Program-made: the position numbers and the translations under genes
Assembly (NCBI RefSeq): GCF_000367365.1
Contig: NZ_BARF01000051.1
Span: 62,001 to 126,000, forward strand
Direction of reading: 5' to 3'
Length of the DNA: 64,000 nt
Source of the DNA: Streptomyces prunicolor NBRC 13075
GTDB taxonomy: Bacteria; Actinomycetota; Actinomycetes; Streptomycetales; Streptomycetaceae
Part shown: in pieces, positions 6,887 through 15,420 of the stretch
Numbering within the stretch: the stretch's first letter is position 1
How the letters are laid out: every line of letters begins with the position of its first letter
The notes under the pieces: model-generated
Databases searched by the model: none
What the model saw: only the letters and a program-made list of their open reading frames with translations
What the model was told of the DNA's origin: nothing

Positions 6887-8593
6887 ATGCCCTCCGCCTC
6901 CGCACCTTCCGACACGCGAGGCCCCGGTGCCGCCGCGTTCGGCACCGGCGCTCGCGGCTCGCTCGCGCGGCTGTACCGCCGCGACCTGGCGGCGTATCCG
7001 GCCACCGGGCGACGCATGTCGTACCTGGCGATCGTGGTGGTCACGACCGTCGTGCTCTACTACATGCTCTACATCCAGTACGCGGTGGCGACGTCGATCA
7101 TCACCCACTTCGACATGACCTACCGCTACTTCGTGTGGGTCTCGGTCATCGGCAACGCGATCGGCGCCTTCGCCTCCCTCGTGGCCGGCCTCGCGGACCG
7201 CTGGGGACGGGCGAACCTCGTGGTCTACGGACTGCTGGTCGCCGCGCTCCTCGTCTTCTTCGGACTGCCCAACGCGGGTGACAAGACGGCCTACTTGGTG
7301 CTGTTCGCCGTCGTGAGCTTCATCGAGGGCATCGTGCTGGTCGCGACGCCGGCGCTGATCCGCGACTTCTCACCGCAGCTCGGCCGAGCCACCGCGATGG
7401 GCTACTGGACGATGGGGCCGGTCATCGGCAGCCTGGTCGTCACCTCGGTCACCAGCAGTACGCTCGACACCGCCGGTTGGCAGGACGAGCTGCGCTACTC
7501 CGGGGCGGCCGGGCTGGTCGTGTTCGTCATCACCCTGATCGCCCTGCGCGAGCTGTCGCCGGGGCTGCGCGACCAGATCATGGTCAGCCTGCGCGACCGG
7601 GCCCTGGTGGAGGCGCGCGCCAAGGGACTGGACACCGAGGCGGTACGGCGCGGCGAGTGGCGCCAGATGCTGCGCCTGGACATCCTCGGCTCCGCCTTCG
7701 CGATCGCCGTCTTCCTGCTGCTCTACTACGCGGCCGTCGGCAACTTCGTCGTCTACTTCTCGACCACCTTCGGCTACAGCGAGCAGCGCACCAACGGCCT
7801 GGCCAACTGGTACTGGGCCGCGAACGCCCTCGCGCTGATCGTGGCAGGGCTGCTTTCCGACCGGCTGCTGGTGCGCAAGCCCTTCATGATCGTCGGCGGG
7901 ATCGGTGCGATTGTGGCGACCGCGATCTTCGCCTCGCTCGCCACCCACGCGACGACCGGCTACTACACCTTCGCCTGGCTGTTCGTCGCGATCGGTGTGT
8001 TCAGCGGGGTCGCCTACGCGCCGTGGATGGCGAGCTTCACCGAGACCGTGGAGAAGCGGAACCCGGCCGCGACCGCCGCAGGGCTCGCGGTCTGGGGCTG
8101 GACGGTACGGATCGTGGTCGCCGTGTCGGCCGCGTTCATCCCGGTGCTCGTCACCTCCGTCACCCCGCTCGTCGAGCACGGCGCCGAGGTGGCGGCCGCG
8201 ACGAAACAGGCCGCCCCGGCACTCGCCATCGTCGACGCGCACCCCCAACTCTTCGCCGAATTCGGCAAGTACACGCCGACCACGACGCCTCCCGCCCTGG
8301 CCGCCCAGGCGGTCAAGGAAGTCGGCGCCGCCGATCTGGCCGTCGTACAGAAGGCGCAGCCGCAGCTCAAGGTGCTCAAGGAGCACGGGCCGGACGTGCA
8401 GAAGGCCGTGAAGAACGGTCCCGGGGAGTGGCGCACCTGGTGGTGGATCTGTGTGGGCGGCCAAGTCCTCTTCCTGCCCTTCGTGTTCGTGATGGCCGGC
8501 CGCTGGAGCCCGAAGAAGGCGCGCGAGGACGCCCGGGCCCACCAGGACGCCGTGGACCGGGAGTTGGCCGCGCTCGCCACTAGCGAGGCCTGA
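6887..8593 (+). CDS. MFS transporter with long extracytoplasmic insertion
   Basis: A 568-residue major-facilitator protein. Hydrophobic helices start at about residue 45; the helix 2-3 loop GLADRWGRAN matches the MFS G-x-L-a-D-r-x-G-r pattern. Residues about 425-505 are unusual: a roughly 80-residue Ala/Lys-rich, probably helical segment between the last membrane helices. AAAGGGAG precedes the ATG at 6887. The substrate is unknown. The upstream palindrome suggests control by a TetR repressor encoded elsewhere. Confidence 0.87.
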   Translation: MPSASAPSDTRGPGAAAFGTGARGSLARLYRRDLAAYPATGRRMSYLAIVVVTTVVLYYMLYIQYAVATSIITHFDMTYRYFVWVSVIGNAIGAFASLVAGLADRWGRANLVVYGLLVAALLVFFGLPNAGDKTAYLVLFAVVSFIEGIVLVATPALIRDFSPQLGRATAMGYWTMGPVIGSLVVTSVTSSTLDTAGWQDELRYSGAAGLVVFVITLIALRELSPGLRDQIMVSLRDRALVEARAKGLDTEAVRRGEWRQMLRLDILGSAFAIAVFLLLYYAAVGNFVVYFSTTFGYSEQRTNGLANWYWAANALALIVAGLLSDRLLVRKPFMIVGGIGAIVATAIFASLATHATTGYYTFAWLFVAIGVFSGVAYAPWMASFTETVEKRNPAATAAGLAVWGWTVRIVVAVSAAFIPVLVTSVTPLVEHGAEVAAATKQAAPALAIVDAHPQLFAEFGKYTPTTTPPALAAQAVKEVGAADLAVVQKAQPQLKVLKEHGPDVQKAVKNGPGEWRTWWWICVGGQVLFLPFVFVMAGRWSPKKAREDARAHQDAVDRELAALATSEA

Positions 8594-8615
8594 CCGCGCG
8601 GACGCGCGGGCGCTC

Positions 8616-8646
8616 TTGGCCGGTGATCACGCGCGATCACTATGCT
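8616..8646 (+). promoter_or_regulatory. candidate promoter with inverted repeat for HipA-like gene
   Basis: TTGGCC (8616) and TATGCT (8641-8646) are separated by 19 bp. The spacer contains the inverted repeat GTGATC-N6-GATCAC (8623-8640). The -10-like hexamer ends seven bases before the ATG at 8653 and there is no Shine-Dalgarno sequence, so a leaderless transcript is likely. Confidence 0.4.
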
Positions 8647-8652
8647 CACTTC

Positions 8653-9405
8653 ATGAAGGAAGTGATCGCGACCCGCTACATCACACCCCTGCGTGAGGGC
8701 GGCTCGCTGCCCGGGCTCGTCGAGGGCGACGACTTCGGGACGTACGTCATGAAGTTCAGCGGCGCGGGGCAGGGCCGCAAGACGCTCGTCGCCGAGGTCG
8801 TCGTGGGGGAGCTGGCCCGGCGGCTGGGATTCAGGGTGCCCCGCCTGGTGACCCTCGACCTCGACCCCGTGCTCGGCCTCGGCGAACCCGACCAGCAGGT
8901 CCAGGAACTGCTCAAGTCCAGCGGCGGCACCAACCTCGGCATGGACTTCCTGTCCGGCGCGCTCGGCTTCGACCCGCTGGCCTTCACGGTGAGCCCCGAG
9001 GAGGCCGGCCGGATCGTCTGGTTCGACGCCCTCGTCAACAACGTCGACCGCTCCTGGCGCAACCCCAACCTGCTGATGTGGCACGGCGACCTGTGGCTCA
9101 TCGACCACGGCGCCACCATGATCTGGCACCACAACTGGCCCGGCGCCCAGACTTCCGCGGCCCGCCCCTACGACGCCGCCGACCACGCCCTCGCCCGCTT
9201 CGCGCCGGACGTCGCGACCGCGGCCGTGGACCTGGCGCCGAAGGTCACCGAGGAACTCCTCGCGGAAGTCACCGCCGAGATCCCCGACGCCTGGCTGACC
9301 GGCGAACCCGGCTTCGACACCCCGGACCTCCTCCGTGAGGCGTACGTGGCACCCCTCCTCGCGCGCGTGCCCTTCCTCCACGAACGCATCAAGGGACTCC
9401 AGTGA
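8653..9405 (+). CDS. HipA-like kinase-domain protein
   Basis: A 250-residue protein of the short HipA-like kinase family. It has the kinase-like catalytic block FDALVNNVDRSWRNPN (Asp/Asn pair) followed by the metal-binding IDHGATM, and an N-terminal Lys in YVMKFSGAGQG that could bind ATP phosphates. It is much shorter than classical HipA (about 440 residues) and lacks the N-terminal HipA subdomain. The next gene (DUF3037) overlaps it as GTGA, a pairing seen in other actinobacteria from memory. Whether this is a toxin, a housekeeping kinase or something else is unknown. The ATG at 8653 is chosen over 8623, which lies in the palindromic promoter region. Confidence 0.8.
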   Translation: MKEVIATRYITPLREGGSLPGLVEGDDFGTYVMKFSGAGQGRKTLVAEVVVGELARRLGFRVPRLVTLDLDPVLGLGEPDQQVQELLKSSGGTNLGMDFLSGALGFDPLAFTVSPEEAGRIVWFDALVNNVDRSWRNPNLLMWHGDLWLIDHGATMIWHHNWPGAQTSAARPYDAADHALARFAPDVATAAVDLAPKVTEELLAEVTAEIPDAWLTGEPGFDTPDLLREAYVAPLLARVPFLHERIKGLQ

Positions 9406-9818
9406 CCGAGCGCCACATCATCCGCCCGAGCGAGGCGAACACCCGGGACGTCTTCGAGTACGCCCTCCTGAGGGTCGTACCGCGCATCGAGCGCGGCGAG
9501 TGCGTCAACGCCGGGGTCCTCGTCTACTGCCGCGCCCAGTCCTACGTCGGCGCCCGCACCCATCTGGACGAAGCGAGGCTGCTCGCCCTCGACCCGGCGG
9601 CCGACGTGGCCGGAATCAGGGCCGCGCTCGGCGCCGTGGAGGGCGTGTGCGCGGGCGGGGAGGCGGCCGGGCAGGCGGCCGTCGACGATGCCGGGCGGCG
9701 GTTCCGGTGGCTGATCGCGCCGCGGTCCACGGTGGTGCAGCCGGGGCCCGTGCACACCGGGCTCACCGTCGATCCGGCGGCCGAGGCGGAGCGCCTGCTG
9801 GACCTGCTGGTGAGGTAA
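9402..9818 (+). CDS. DUF3037 protein, partner of HipA-like kinase
   Basis: A 138-residue protein that I recognise as DUF3037: YALLRVVPRIERGECVNAGVLVYC near the N-terminus, then an Arg/Leu-rich middle and HTGLTVDPAAEAERLLDLLV at the end. The GTG start overlaps the upstream TGA stop, so co-translation with the kinase is expected. No catalytic motif is visible. It may be a substrate, regulator or antidote of the kinase (inference from linkage only). Confidence 0.78.
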   Translation: MTERHIIRPSEANTRDVFEYALLRVVPRIERGECVNAGVLVYCRAQSYVGARTHLDEARLLALDPAADVAGIRAALGAVEGVCAGGEAAGQAAVDDAGRRFRWLIAPRSTVVQPGPVHTGLTVDPAAEAERLLDLLVR

Positions 9819-9843
9819 TGGATCACACCTGGCCGCGCGCACG

Positions 9844-9902
9844 TTGACACCGAGTGCCAGGGCTTCTAGCGTCACGACTGCCGAAGGTACTAAGCGGTCG
9901 CT
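9844..9902 (+). promoter_or_regulatory. promoter and operator-like element upstream of SDR pair
   Basis: TTGACA (9844-9849) and TAGCGT (9867-9872) are spaced 17 bp, a good vegetative-type promoter for the fabG-like gene. Downstream, at 9893-9902, the palindrome AGCGGTCGCT lies in a TACTAAGCGGTCGCTCA context resembling TetR-type operators in lipid genes. Confidence 0.55.
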
Positions 9903-9958
9903 CACCGGCGGGCCGCGTTTCAAGGGCGAGAGATTCTCAAGGGCGAGGAGAACCAGCA

Positions 9959-10720
9959 ATGTCCACCACTGAGCAGCGGGTCGCGATTGTCACCGGCGGG
10001 GCGCGGGGCATCGGCGCCGCCACCGCCGTACGCCTCGCGGCCGAGGGCCGTGCGGTCGCCGTGATCGACCTCGACGAGGCCGCCTGCAAGGACACCGTGG
10101 AGAAGATCACCGCGGCCGGCGGCAAGGCCCTCGCGGTCGGCGCCGATGTCTCCGACGAGGCGCAGGTCGAGGCCGCGATCACGCGGATCGTCGCGGAGCT
10201 GGGCGCGCCGACGATCCTCGTCAACAACGCGGGCGTGCTCCGCGACAACCTCCTCTTCAAGATGAGCGTCGCCGACTGGGACACCGTCCTCGGCGTGCAC
10301 CTGCGCGGCTCGTTCCTGATGACCAAGGCCGTCCAGAAGCACATGGTCGACGCGGGCTTCGGCCGGATCGTCAACCTCTCCTCGTCCTCCGCCCTCGGCA
10401 ACCGCGGCCAGGCCAACTACTCCGCCGCCAAGGCCGGTCTCCAGGGCTTCACCAAGACCCTCGCCATCGAGCTCGGCAAGTTCGGCATCACGGCCAACGC
10501 CGTCGCCCCCGGCTTCATCGCCACCGACATGACCGCCGCGACCGCCGCCCGCGTCGGCATGGGCTTCGACGACTTCAAGGCCGCCGCCGCCACCCAGATC
10601 CCGGTGCAGCGCGTCGGCGAGCCCGACGACATCGCCAACGCCGTCGCCTTCTTCACCAACGAGGCGGCCGGTTTCGTCTCCGGCCAGGTGCTGTACGTCG
10701 CCGGCGGACCGCTCAACTAG
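9959..10720 (+). CDS. fabG: FabG-like 3-oxoacyl-ACP/CoA reductase (SDR)
   Basis: A 253-residue classical short-chain dehydrogenase. It has the cofactor loop TGGARGIG, NNAG, the catalytic Ser in NLSSSSALG and YSAAK, and the FabG-like ANAVAPGFIATDMT. It most resembles 3-oxoacyl-[ACP] or 3-oxoacyl-CoA reductases acting with NADPH or NADH. ATG 9959 has GAGGAG upstream; an in-frame start at 9854 would cross the promoter. It is followed after 30 bp by a second SDR, so the two are probably one transcript, perhaps for beta-oxidation or a lipid alcohol rather than the core FAS (inference). Confidence 0.88.
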   Translation: MSTTEQRVAIVTGGARGIGAATAVRLAAEGRAVAVIDLDEAACKDTVEKITAAGGKALAVGADVSDEAQVEAAITRIVAELGAPTILVNNAGVLRDNLLFKMSVADWDTVLGVHLRGSFLMTKAVQKHMVDAGFGRIVNLSSSSALGNRGQANYSAAKAGLQGFTKTLAIELGKFGITANAVAPGFIATDMTAATAARVGMGFDDFKAAAATQIPVQRVGEPDDIANAVAFFTNEAAGFVSGQVLYVAGGPLN

Positions 10721-10750
10721 GAACACAGGAACACGGGAACGCGGGAAACC

Positions 10751-11512
10751 ATGACTGAACTGCCTGAACTCTCCGGCAAGGTCGCCGTCATCACCGGCGC
10801 CAGCCGCGGCATCGGCTACGGCGTCGCCGAGGCGCTGCTCGCCCGCGGCGACCGGGTCTGCATCACCGGCCGCAGCGAGGACGCCCTCAAGGAGGCCGTC
10901 GAGGCGCTCGGCGCCGAGCGCGTCATCGGCGTCGCCGGCAAGGCCCACGACGAGGCCCACCAGACCGTCGTCGTCGAGCGCACGATGGAGGCCTTCGGCC
11001 GCGTCGACTTCCTGGTCAACAACGCCGGTACGAACCCGGTGTTCGGCCCCATCGCCGACCTCGACCTCAACGTCGCCCGGAAGGTCTTCGAGACCAACGT
11101 CATCTCGGCGCTCGGCTTCGCCCAGAAGACCTGGCACGCCTGGCAGAAGGACAACGGCGGCGCCATCGTCAACATCGCCTCCCTCGCCGGCGTCTCCGCC
11201 TCGCCGTTCATCGGCGCGTACGGCGTCAGCAAGGCCGCGATGATCAACCTGACGCTCCAGCTGGCGCACGAGTTCGCGCCCGGCGTACGGGTCAACTCGA
11301 TCGCCCCGGCGGTCGTGAAGACCAAGTTCGCCGCCGCCCTGTACGAGGGCCGCGAGGCGGAGGCCGCCGCCTCCTACCCGCTGGCCCGGCTCGGCGTGCC
11401 GTCCGACATCGGCGGCACCGCCGCGTTCCTCACCTCGGACCAGTCCGACTGGATCACCGGCCAGACCCTCGTCGTCGACGGAGGCATCCTCCTCAACGCC
11501 GGAGTCGGCTGA
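10751..11512 (+). CDS. SDR-family oxidoreductase
   Basis: A 253-residue SDR with TGASRGIG (cofactor binding), NNAGTNP, a catalytic Ser in NIASLAGV and the YGVSK motif, then VNSIAPAVVKTKFA. The substrate is unknown; the sequence is nearer to general 3-oxoacyl/alcohol dehydrogenases than to a named enzyme. It is the second gene of a two-gene SDR unit. Short GAACACAGGAACACGGGAACGC repeats fill the 30-bp gap. A strong hairpin follows it. Confidence 0.88.
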   Translation: MTELPELSGKVAVITGASRGIGYGVAEALLARGDRVCITGRSEDALKEAVEALGAERVIGVAGKAHDEAHQTVVVERTMEAFGRVDFLVNNAGTNPVFGPIADLDLNVARKVFETNVISALGFAQKTWHAWQKDNGGAIVNIASLAGVSASPFIGAYGVSKAAMINLTLQLAHEFAPGVRVNSIAPAVVKTKFAAALYEGREAEAAASYPLARLGVPSDIGGTAAFLTSDQSDWITGQTLVVDGGILLNAGVG

Positions 11513-11522
11513 CCGATCCGCC

Positions 11523-11567
11523 CGGGCGCCGATCTCTTTGCTGTTCCCTTGACGGAATCGGCGCCCG
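11523..11567 (+). terminator. hairpin terminator after SDR pair
   Basis: An 11-bp perfect stem, CGGGCGCCGAT (11523-11533) with ATCGGCGCCCG (11557-11567), with a 23-nt loop, begins 10 bp after the SDR stop. There is no long T run, as is usual for Streptomyces. An ATGAC-N6-GTCAT inverted repeat at 11596-11611 lies further downstream before the next gene. Confidence 0.65.
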
Positions 11568-11711
11568 TGTCAGGACATAAAACGCGCACAGCCGAATGAC
11601 AACGTCGTCATAGAAACGCTGCTCAACAGCCCCGTCCGAACCAGCTTTTCCGGGCGGGGAACTGCGGTACGGTCTGCCGACCCTTGGTACGGCGGATCGA
11701 GGAGCGTGCGT

Positions 11712-13289
11712 GTGTTCACCCGGAACCGAGGCCTGCGGGCAGGCACGGCGATCGCGTCGATATCCCTGATGGCCGGATGCGGTGTGTTCTCGGACGAGAA
11801 TCCCGACGACCGGGGAGCCATCGTCGTCGGGACCACCAGCGCCCCCAGCACACTCGATCCGGCCGCCTCCTGGGACGGCTCCTGGGAGCTGTTCCGCAAC
11901 ATCTACCAGACGCTGCTGGCCTACCCGTCCGGCGCGACCACACCCGAGCCCGACGCGGCCAAGAGCTGTGCGTTCACCGACGGTTCGAACACGACGTACC
12001 GCTGCGAACTCCGCGCGGACATGAAGTTCGCCGACGGCGACACCCTCGACGCCCGGGCCGTCAAGCACTCCATCGACCGGATCCGGCAGATCGACGTGTC
12101 GGGCGGACCCACAGGCCTGCTCGGCAGCCTCGACCGGGTACAGGTCCTCGGCGACCGCGAGGTCGTCTTCCACCTCAACAAGCCCGACGCCACCTTCCCG
12201 TTCGTGCTCGCCACCCCGGCCATGTCGATCGTCGACCCCGACGACTACCCCGCGCACTCCCTGCGCAAGGACGGCAAGGTCTTCGGCTCCGGGCCGTACA
12301 CCCTGAAGTCGTACGACGACGGGAAACAGGCCCGACTGGTCAAGAACGACCACTACAAGGGCTTCGCCCGGCGCGAGAACAGCGCGGTGACGATCCGCTA
12401 CTTCCAGGACTCCGCCACCATGGTCAAGGCGCTGCGGGACGGGAAGATCGACGTCACCTACCGCGGCCTCGCCGCCGACGACATCATCGCCCTCCAGGGC
12501 CGCGCCTCCAAGAGCCTGCAACTGGTCGACGGCTCCGGCACCGACATCAACTACCTGGTGTTCAACCCCAAGGACAAGTGGGCCGGGAACCTCGCCGTCC
12601 GCAAGGCCGTCGCCCAGCTCGTCGACCGCGGGGCGATCACCCACAAGATCTACCGCGACACCGTGGACCCGCTCTACTCGATGGTCCCCAAGGGCCTCAC
12701 CGGCCACACCACCGCCTTCTTCGACGACTTCGGAGACCCCAGCGTCCCCAAGGCCCGCAAGCTCCTCACCGACGCGGGCATCAAGCAGCCCGTCCCGCTC
12801 ACCCTCTGGTACACGAGCGACCGCTACGGCTCCGAGACCGCCCTCGAATTCAGGGAACTGAAGCGGCAGTTGGACAACTCCGGGCTCTTCACGATCACCC
12901 TGAGGAGCCGCCCCTGGAAGACGTACGTGACGGGCTACCAGAAGGGCGAGTACCCGGTGTTCGGGCGCGGCTGGTCCCCGGACTTCCCCGACGCCGACAA
13001 CTTCATCGCGCCGTTCGTGGGGCGGCAGAACGCGCTCGGTACGCCCTACCCGTCGACCAGGATCACCGACGTACTGCTGCCCGAGTCCCGCCAGGAGAGC
13101 GACCGGGCCGACGTGGTCAAGGAGTTCGAGGACGCCCAGCAGGTCCTGGTGGACGACGCGCGGCTGCTGCCGCTGTGGCAGGGCCGGCAGTACGTGGCCG
13201 CGAGCGAGGACGTCTCCGGCGGGGAGCAGGCCCTGGACCCGTCGACGATCATGATGATGTGGGAGCTGTACCGCAAGACCAGCTGGTGA
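11712..13289 (+). CDS. family-5 peptide/solute-binding lipoprotein
   Basis: A 525-residue ABC-transporter solute-binding protein of the oligopeptide/nickel (SBP_bac_5) class. The short N-terminus ends in the lipobox LMAGC, so it is a lipoprotein. Family blocks include FADGDTLDARAVKHSIDRI and WSPDFPDADNFIAPF, and an NYLVFNP strand that typically lines the peptide pocket. No permease or ATPase lies beside it, so it is an orphan SBP. The GTG at 11712 is seven bases after GAGGAG; the GTG two codons upstream is too close to that site. The ligand is unknown. Confidence 0.88.
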   Translation: MFTRNRGLRAGTAIASISLMAGCGVFSDENPDDRGAIVVGTTSAPSTLDPAASWDGSWELFRNIYQTLLAYPSGATTPEPDAAKSCAFTDGSNTTYRCELRADMKFADGDTLDARAVKHSIDRIRQIDVSGGPTGLLGSLDRVQVLGDREVVFHLNKPDATFPFVLATPAMSIVDPDDYPAHSLRKDGKVFGSGPYTLKSYDDGKQARLVKNDHYKGFARRENSAVTIRYFQDSATMVKALRDGKIDVTYRGLAADDIIALQGRASKSLQLVDGSGTDINYLVFNPKDKWAGNLAVRKAVAQLVDRGAITHKIYRDTVDPLYSMVPKGLTGHTTAFFDDFGDPSVPKARKLLTDAGIKQPVPLTLWYTSDRYGSETALEFRELKRQLDNSGLFTITLRSRPWKTYVTGYQKGEYPVFGRGWSPDFPDADNFIAPFVGRQNALGTPYPSTRITDVLLPESRQESDRADVVKEFEDAQQVLVDDARLLPLWQGRQYVAASEDVSGGEQALDPSTIMMMWELYRKTSW

Positions 13290-13307
13290 CAGGGCTCTTG
13301 GCACCCG

Positions 13308-13330
13308 TTGTCAGTGGCCGCCTGTAGGTT
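13308..13330 (+). promoter_or_regulatory. DNA-damage (PafBC/RecA-NDp-type) promoter of ung
   Basis: TTGTCAGTGGC (13308-13318), N6, TAGGTT (13325-13330) is an exact fit to the TTGTCAGTGGC-N6-TAGggT motif described for RecA-independent DNA-damage promoters in Streptomyces. It sits 72 bp before the uracil-DNA glycosylase start. Its presence before a repair gene supports both assignments. Confidence 0.8.
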
Positions 13331-13401
13331 CTGGGCATGGCAGCGACCGCATCGCGCGGTCGCCCCTCATCGCAGTTGCCGCACACGGTAAGGAAGTTGA
13401 C

Positions 13402-14085
13402 GTGACCGACATCTCCATGCTCCCCGAGTCCTGGCGCGGGGTCCTGGGCGACGAGCTTCAGCAGCCCTACTTCAAGGAGCTGACCGAGTTCGTCGAGGAG
13501 GAGCGCGCGAAGGGCCCGGTCTACCCGCCGCGCGAGGAGGTCTTCGCCGCGCTGGAGGCGACGCCGTACGACCAGGTGAAGGTGCTGGTCCTCGGCCAGG
13601 ACCCGTACCACGGCGAGGGCCAGGGCCACGGCCTGTGCTTCTCGGTCCGCCCCGGGGTGAAGACCCCGCCCTCCCTGCGGAACATCTACAAGGAGATGAA
13701 GGAGGAGCTGGACCTCCCGATCCCGGACAACGGCTATCTGATGCCGTGGGCCCAGCAGGGTGTCCTGCTGCTCAACGCGGTGCTCACGGTCCGCTCCGGC
13801 GAGGCGAACTCGCACAAGGGCAAGGGCTGGGAGAAGTTCACGGACGCGGTGATCCGCGCGGTGGCCGACCGCCCCGACCCGGCGGTCTTCGTCCTGTGGG
13901 GGAACTACGCGCAGAAGAAGCTCCCGTTGATCGACGAGGAGCGCCACGTGGTGGTCAAGGGCGCGCACCCCTCCCCGCTGTCGGCCAAGAAGTTCTTCGG
14001 CTCCCACCCGTTCACCCAGATCGACGAGGCCGTCGCGAAGCAGGGCCACACCGCGATCGACTGGCGCATCCCGAACCTGGGCTGA
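13402..14085 (+). CDS. ung: uracil-DNA glycosylase (family 1)
   Basis: A 227-residue family-1 UDG that removes uracil from DNA in base-excision repair. The catalytic water-activating motif GQDPYHGEGQ (Asp67) and the HPSPLS loop (His189) are intact, and VFVLWGNYAQKK matches the conserved uracil-binding Asn region. Length is normal. The GTG at 13402 is preceded by AAGGAAG. It is monocistronic, with a damage-type promoter upstream, so induction by DNA damage is expected. Confidence 0.97.
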   Translation: MTDISMLPESWRGVLGDELQQPYFKELTEFVEEERAKGPVYPPREEVFAALEATPYDQVKVLVLGQDPYHGEGQGHGLCFSVRPGVKTPPSLRNIYKEMKEELDLPIPDNGYLMPWAQQGVLLLNAVLTVRSGEANSHKGKGWEKFTDAVIRAVADRPDPAVFVLWGNYAQKKLPLIDEERHVVVKGAHPSPLSAKKFFGSHPFTQIDEAVAKQGHTAIDWRIPNLG

Positions 14086-14121
14086 CCCCACCCGGGCCGG
14101 TCCGGGGCCGCCTGACGGGGA

Positions 14122-14144
14122 TTGTCAGTGCCGCCGGTTAGCGT
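14122..14144 (+). promoter_or_regulatory. second DNA-damage-type promoter motif
   Basis: TTGTCAGTGCC, N6, TAGCGT matches TTGTCAGTGGC-N6-TAGggT with one change in the -35-like block and differences only in the flexible -10 positions. It lies 43 bp before the start of the TPR gene. It suggests that gene is also damage-inducible. Confidence 0.65.
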
Positions 14145-14186
14145 CGATGGAGACAGCCAGGGTGGCTGGCGAGTGCGGAGGACGCG

Positions 14187-14762
14187 GTGGCGGAGCGACA
14201 GGAGCAGGCGGCGCCGGACGCTGTGCTGACGCGGATCGGACAGGTCGTCATGCTGCACCACGGCGGCGACCGCGAGGAGGCCCGGGAGCGGCTGCTGGGC
14301 CTGTGGACGGAGCTGGGCGAGGACGGCGACCCGCTCCACCGCTGCACACTCGCCCACTACCTCGCCGACACCCAGGACGACCCGACCGACGAACTGGCCT
14401 GGGATCTCAGGGCGTTGTCGGCGGCGGACGAACTGGCGGACGGGCGGAACACCGGAAACCCCGGGGAGGCCGAAGACACCGGGGACACCGGGGACACCGG
14501 GGACGTCGGCCAGGAGGGGGCGATCGCGATCCGCGCCTTCTACCCCTCCCTGCACCTCAACCTCGCCGCCGACTATGTGAAGCTCGACCGCCCGGACGCC
14601 GCCCGCACCCACATCCGCCGCGCCCGCGCCGCCTGCACCGTCCTCGCCGACGACGGCTACGGCAACGGGGTGCGGGCCGCGATCGGCCGGCTGGAGCTGC
14701 GGCTGGGCGACGGGGGCGCGGGCGGGGGCGAGAGCTGGGGGCCGCCGAGACAGCGGCCGTAG
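14187..14762 (+). CDS. tetratricopeptide-like protein with GDT repeat
   Basis: A 191-residue, mostly helical protein with TPR-like pairs (HHGGDREEARERLLGLWTEL near residue 25, and NLAADYVKLDRPDAARTHIR near residue 125). An acidic (EDTGDTGDTGDV) linker near residue 97 comes from a 9-bp tandem repeat. The GTG start follows GGAGG. The function is unknown; TPRs usually bind protein partners. The damage-type promoter upstream is the only functional hint. Confidence 0.75.
   Translation: MAERQEQAAPDAVLTRIGQVVMLHHGGDREEARERLLGLWTELGEDGDPLHRCTLAHYLADTQDDPTDELAWDLRALSAADELADGRNTGNPGEAEDTGDTGDTGDVGQEGAIAIRAFYPSLHLNLAADYVKLDRPDAARTHIRRARAACTVLADDGYGNGVRAAIGRLELRLGDGGAGGGESWGPPRQRP
14476..14502 (+). repeat. 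9-bp tandem repeat, three copies
   Basis: ACACCGGGG is repeated exactly three times inside the TPR gene and encodes the Gly-Asp-Thr linker. It is a likely site of copy-number variation between strains. Confidence 0.9.
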
Positions 14763-14799
14763 GGTCCCGGCGGCACTGTGATTCCGGAGCCCTCTCGCC

Positions 14800-15288
14800 T
14801 CAACGCCCGTACGTCTGGCCGCAGATGACCGACTGCGGGCTGTCCGACTGCCAGCCGCCGTACTTCTTGCCCAGGGCGCAGACGTCCTGCGTGTTCTTGG
14901 GCACCGACTTCACCACGTCCGGAATGTCTGCGCCCGGCTGCCGGGGGTGGTGCGGCTTCGGGTGCGGATGGGGCTGGGAATGCGAGTGAGTGTGCTGAGG
15001 TGAGCGGGGGACCGGTGCCTGGGCCGCCTTCGGGGGCTGGACCGGTACGCGGTGCGGCGGATGCGTGGCGGGTTTCGGGCGGTGGGACGGGTCGATGAGT
15101 TCCAGCGCCTCCCGCGCCGGGGCCTGTACGACCTGCGGCTCCGCGCTGCCGTCCGGGCGCGGCACCGACGCGTGTGACGGTACGGCCGGGGGAGCGGGGG
15201 CCGCCGGTCGCTGGACCGTCACACAGCCGGAGAGGGCCGAGACAGCCACGGTGACCAGGAGCGTTGCGGTGGTCGTCGTTCGATGCAC
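14800..15288 (-). CDS. proline/histidine-rich lipoprotein
   Basis: A 162-residue predicted lipoprotein: MHRTTTTATLL, a hydrophobic run and the lipobox ALSGC. The middle is low complexity, rich in Pro, Ala and His (including an SQPHPHPKPHHP stretch that could bind metal). The C-terminus has a conserved-looking domain VCALGKKYGGWQSDSPQSVICGQTYG with two Cys that could pair. I chose the GTG at 15288 because it gives an ideal signal peptide; a start at 15351 would add 21 residues before it. The function is unknown. Confidence 0.68.
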   Translation of the reverse strand: MHRTTTTATLLVTVAVSALSGCVTVQRPAAPAPPAVPSHASVPRPDGSAEPQVVQAPAREALELIDPSHRPKPATHPPHRVPVQPPKAAQAPVPRSPQHTHSHSQPHPHPKPHHPRQPGADIPDVVKSVPKNTQDVCALGKKYGGWQSDSPQSVICGQTYGR

Positions 15289-15420
15289 CCGCGCAACTCT
15301 GCTGGTTCCGGCCCCGTTTGGGACAGCGGACGGGCGGATGATGCCCCACACGGGTGATCTCCGCCCCCTTACGGACGGCGCGCGCCTGCTCCGGGTGACG
15401 GGTGTCGGGTGACGTGACGT

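Noticed and set aside
10724..10748. GAACACAGGAACACGGGAAC repeats as a CRISPR or operator.
   Set aside because: They are only a short degenerate run in a 30-bp gap between SDR genes.
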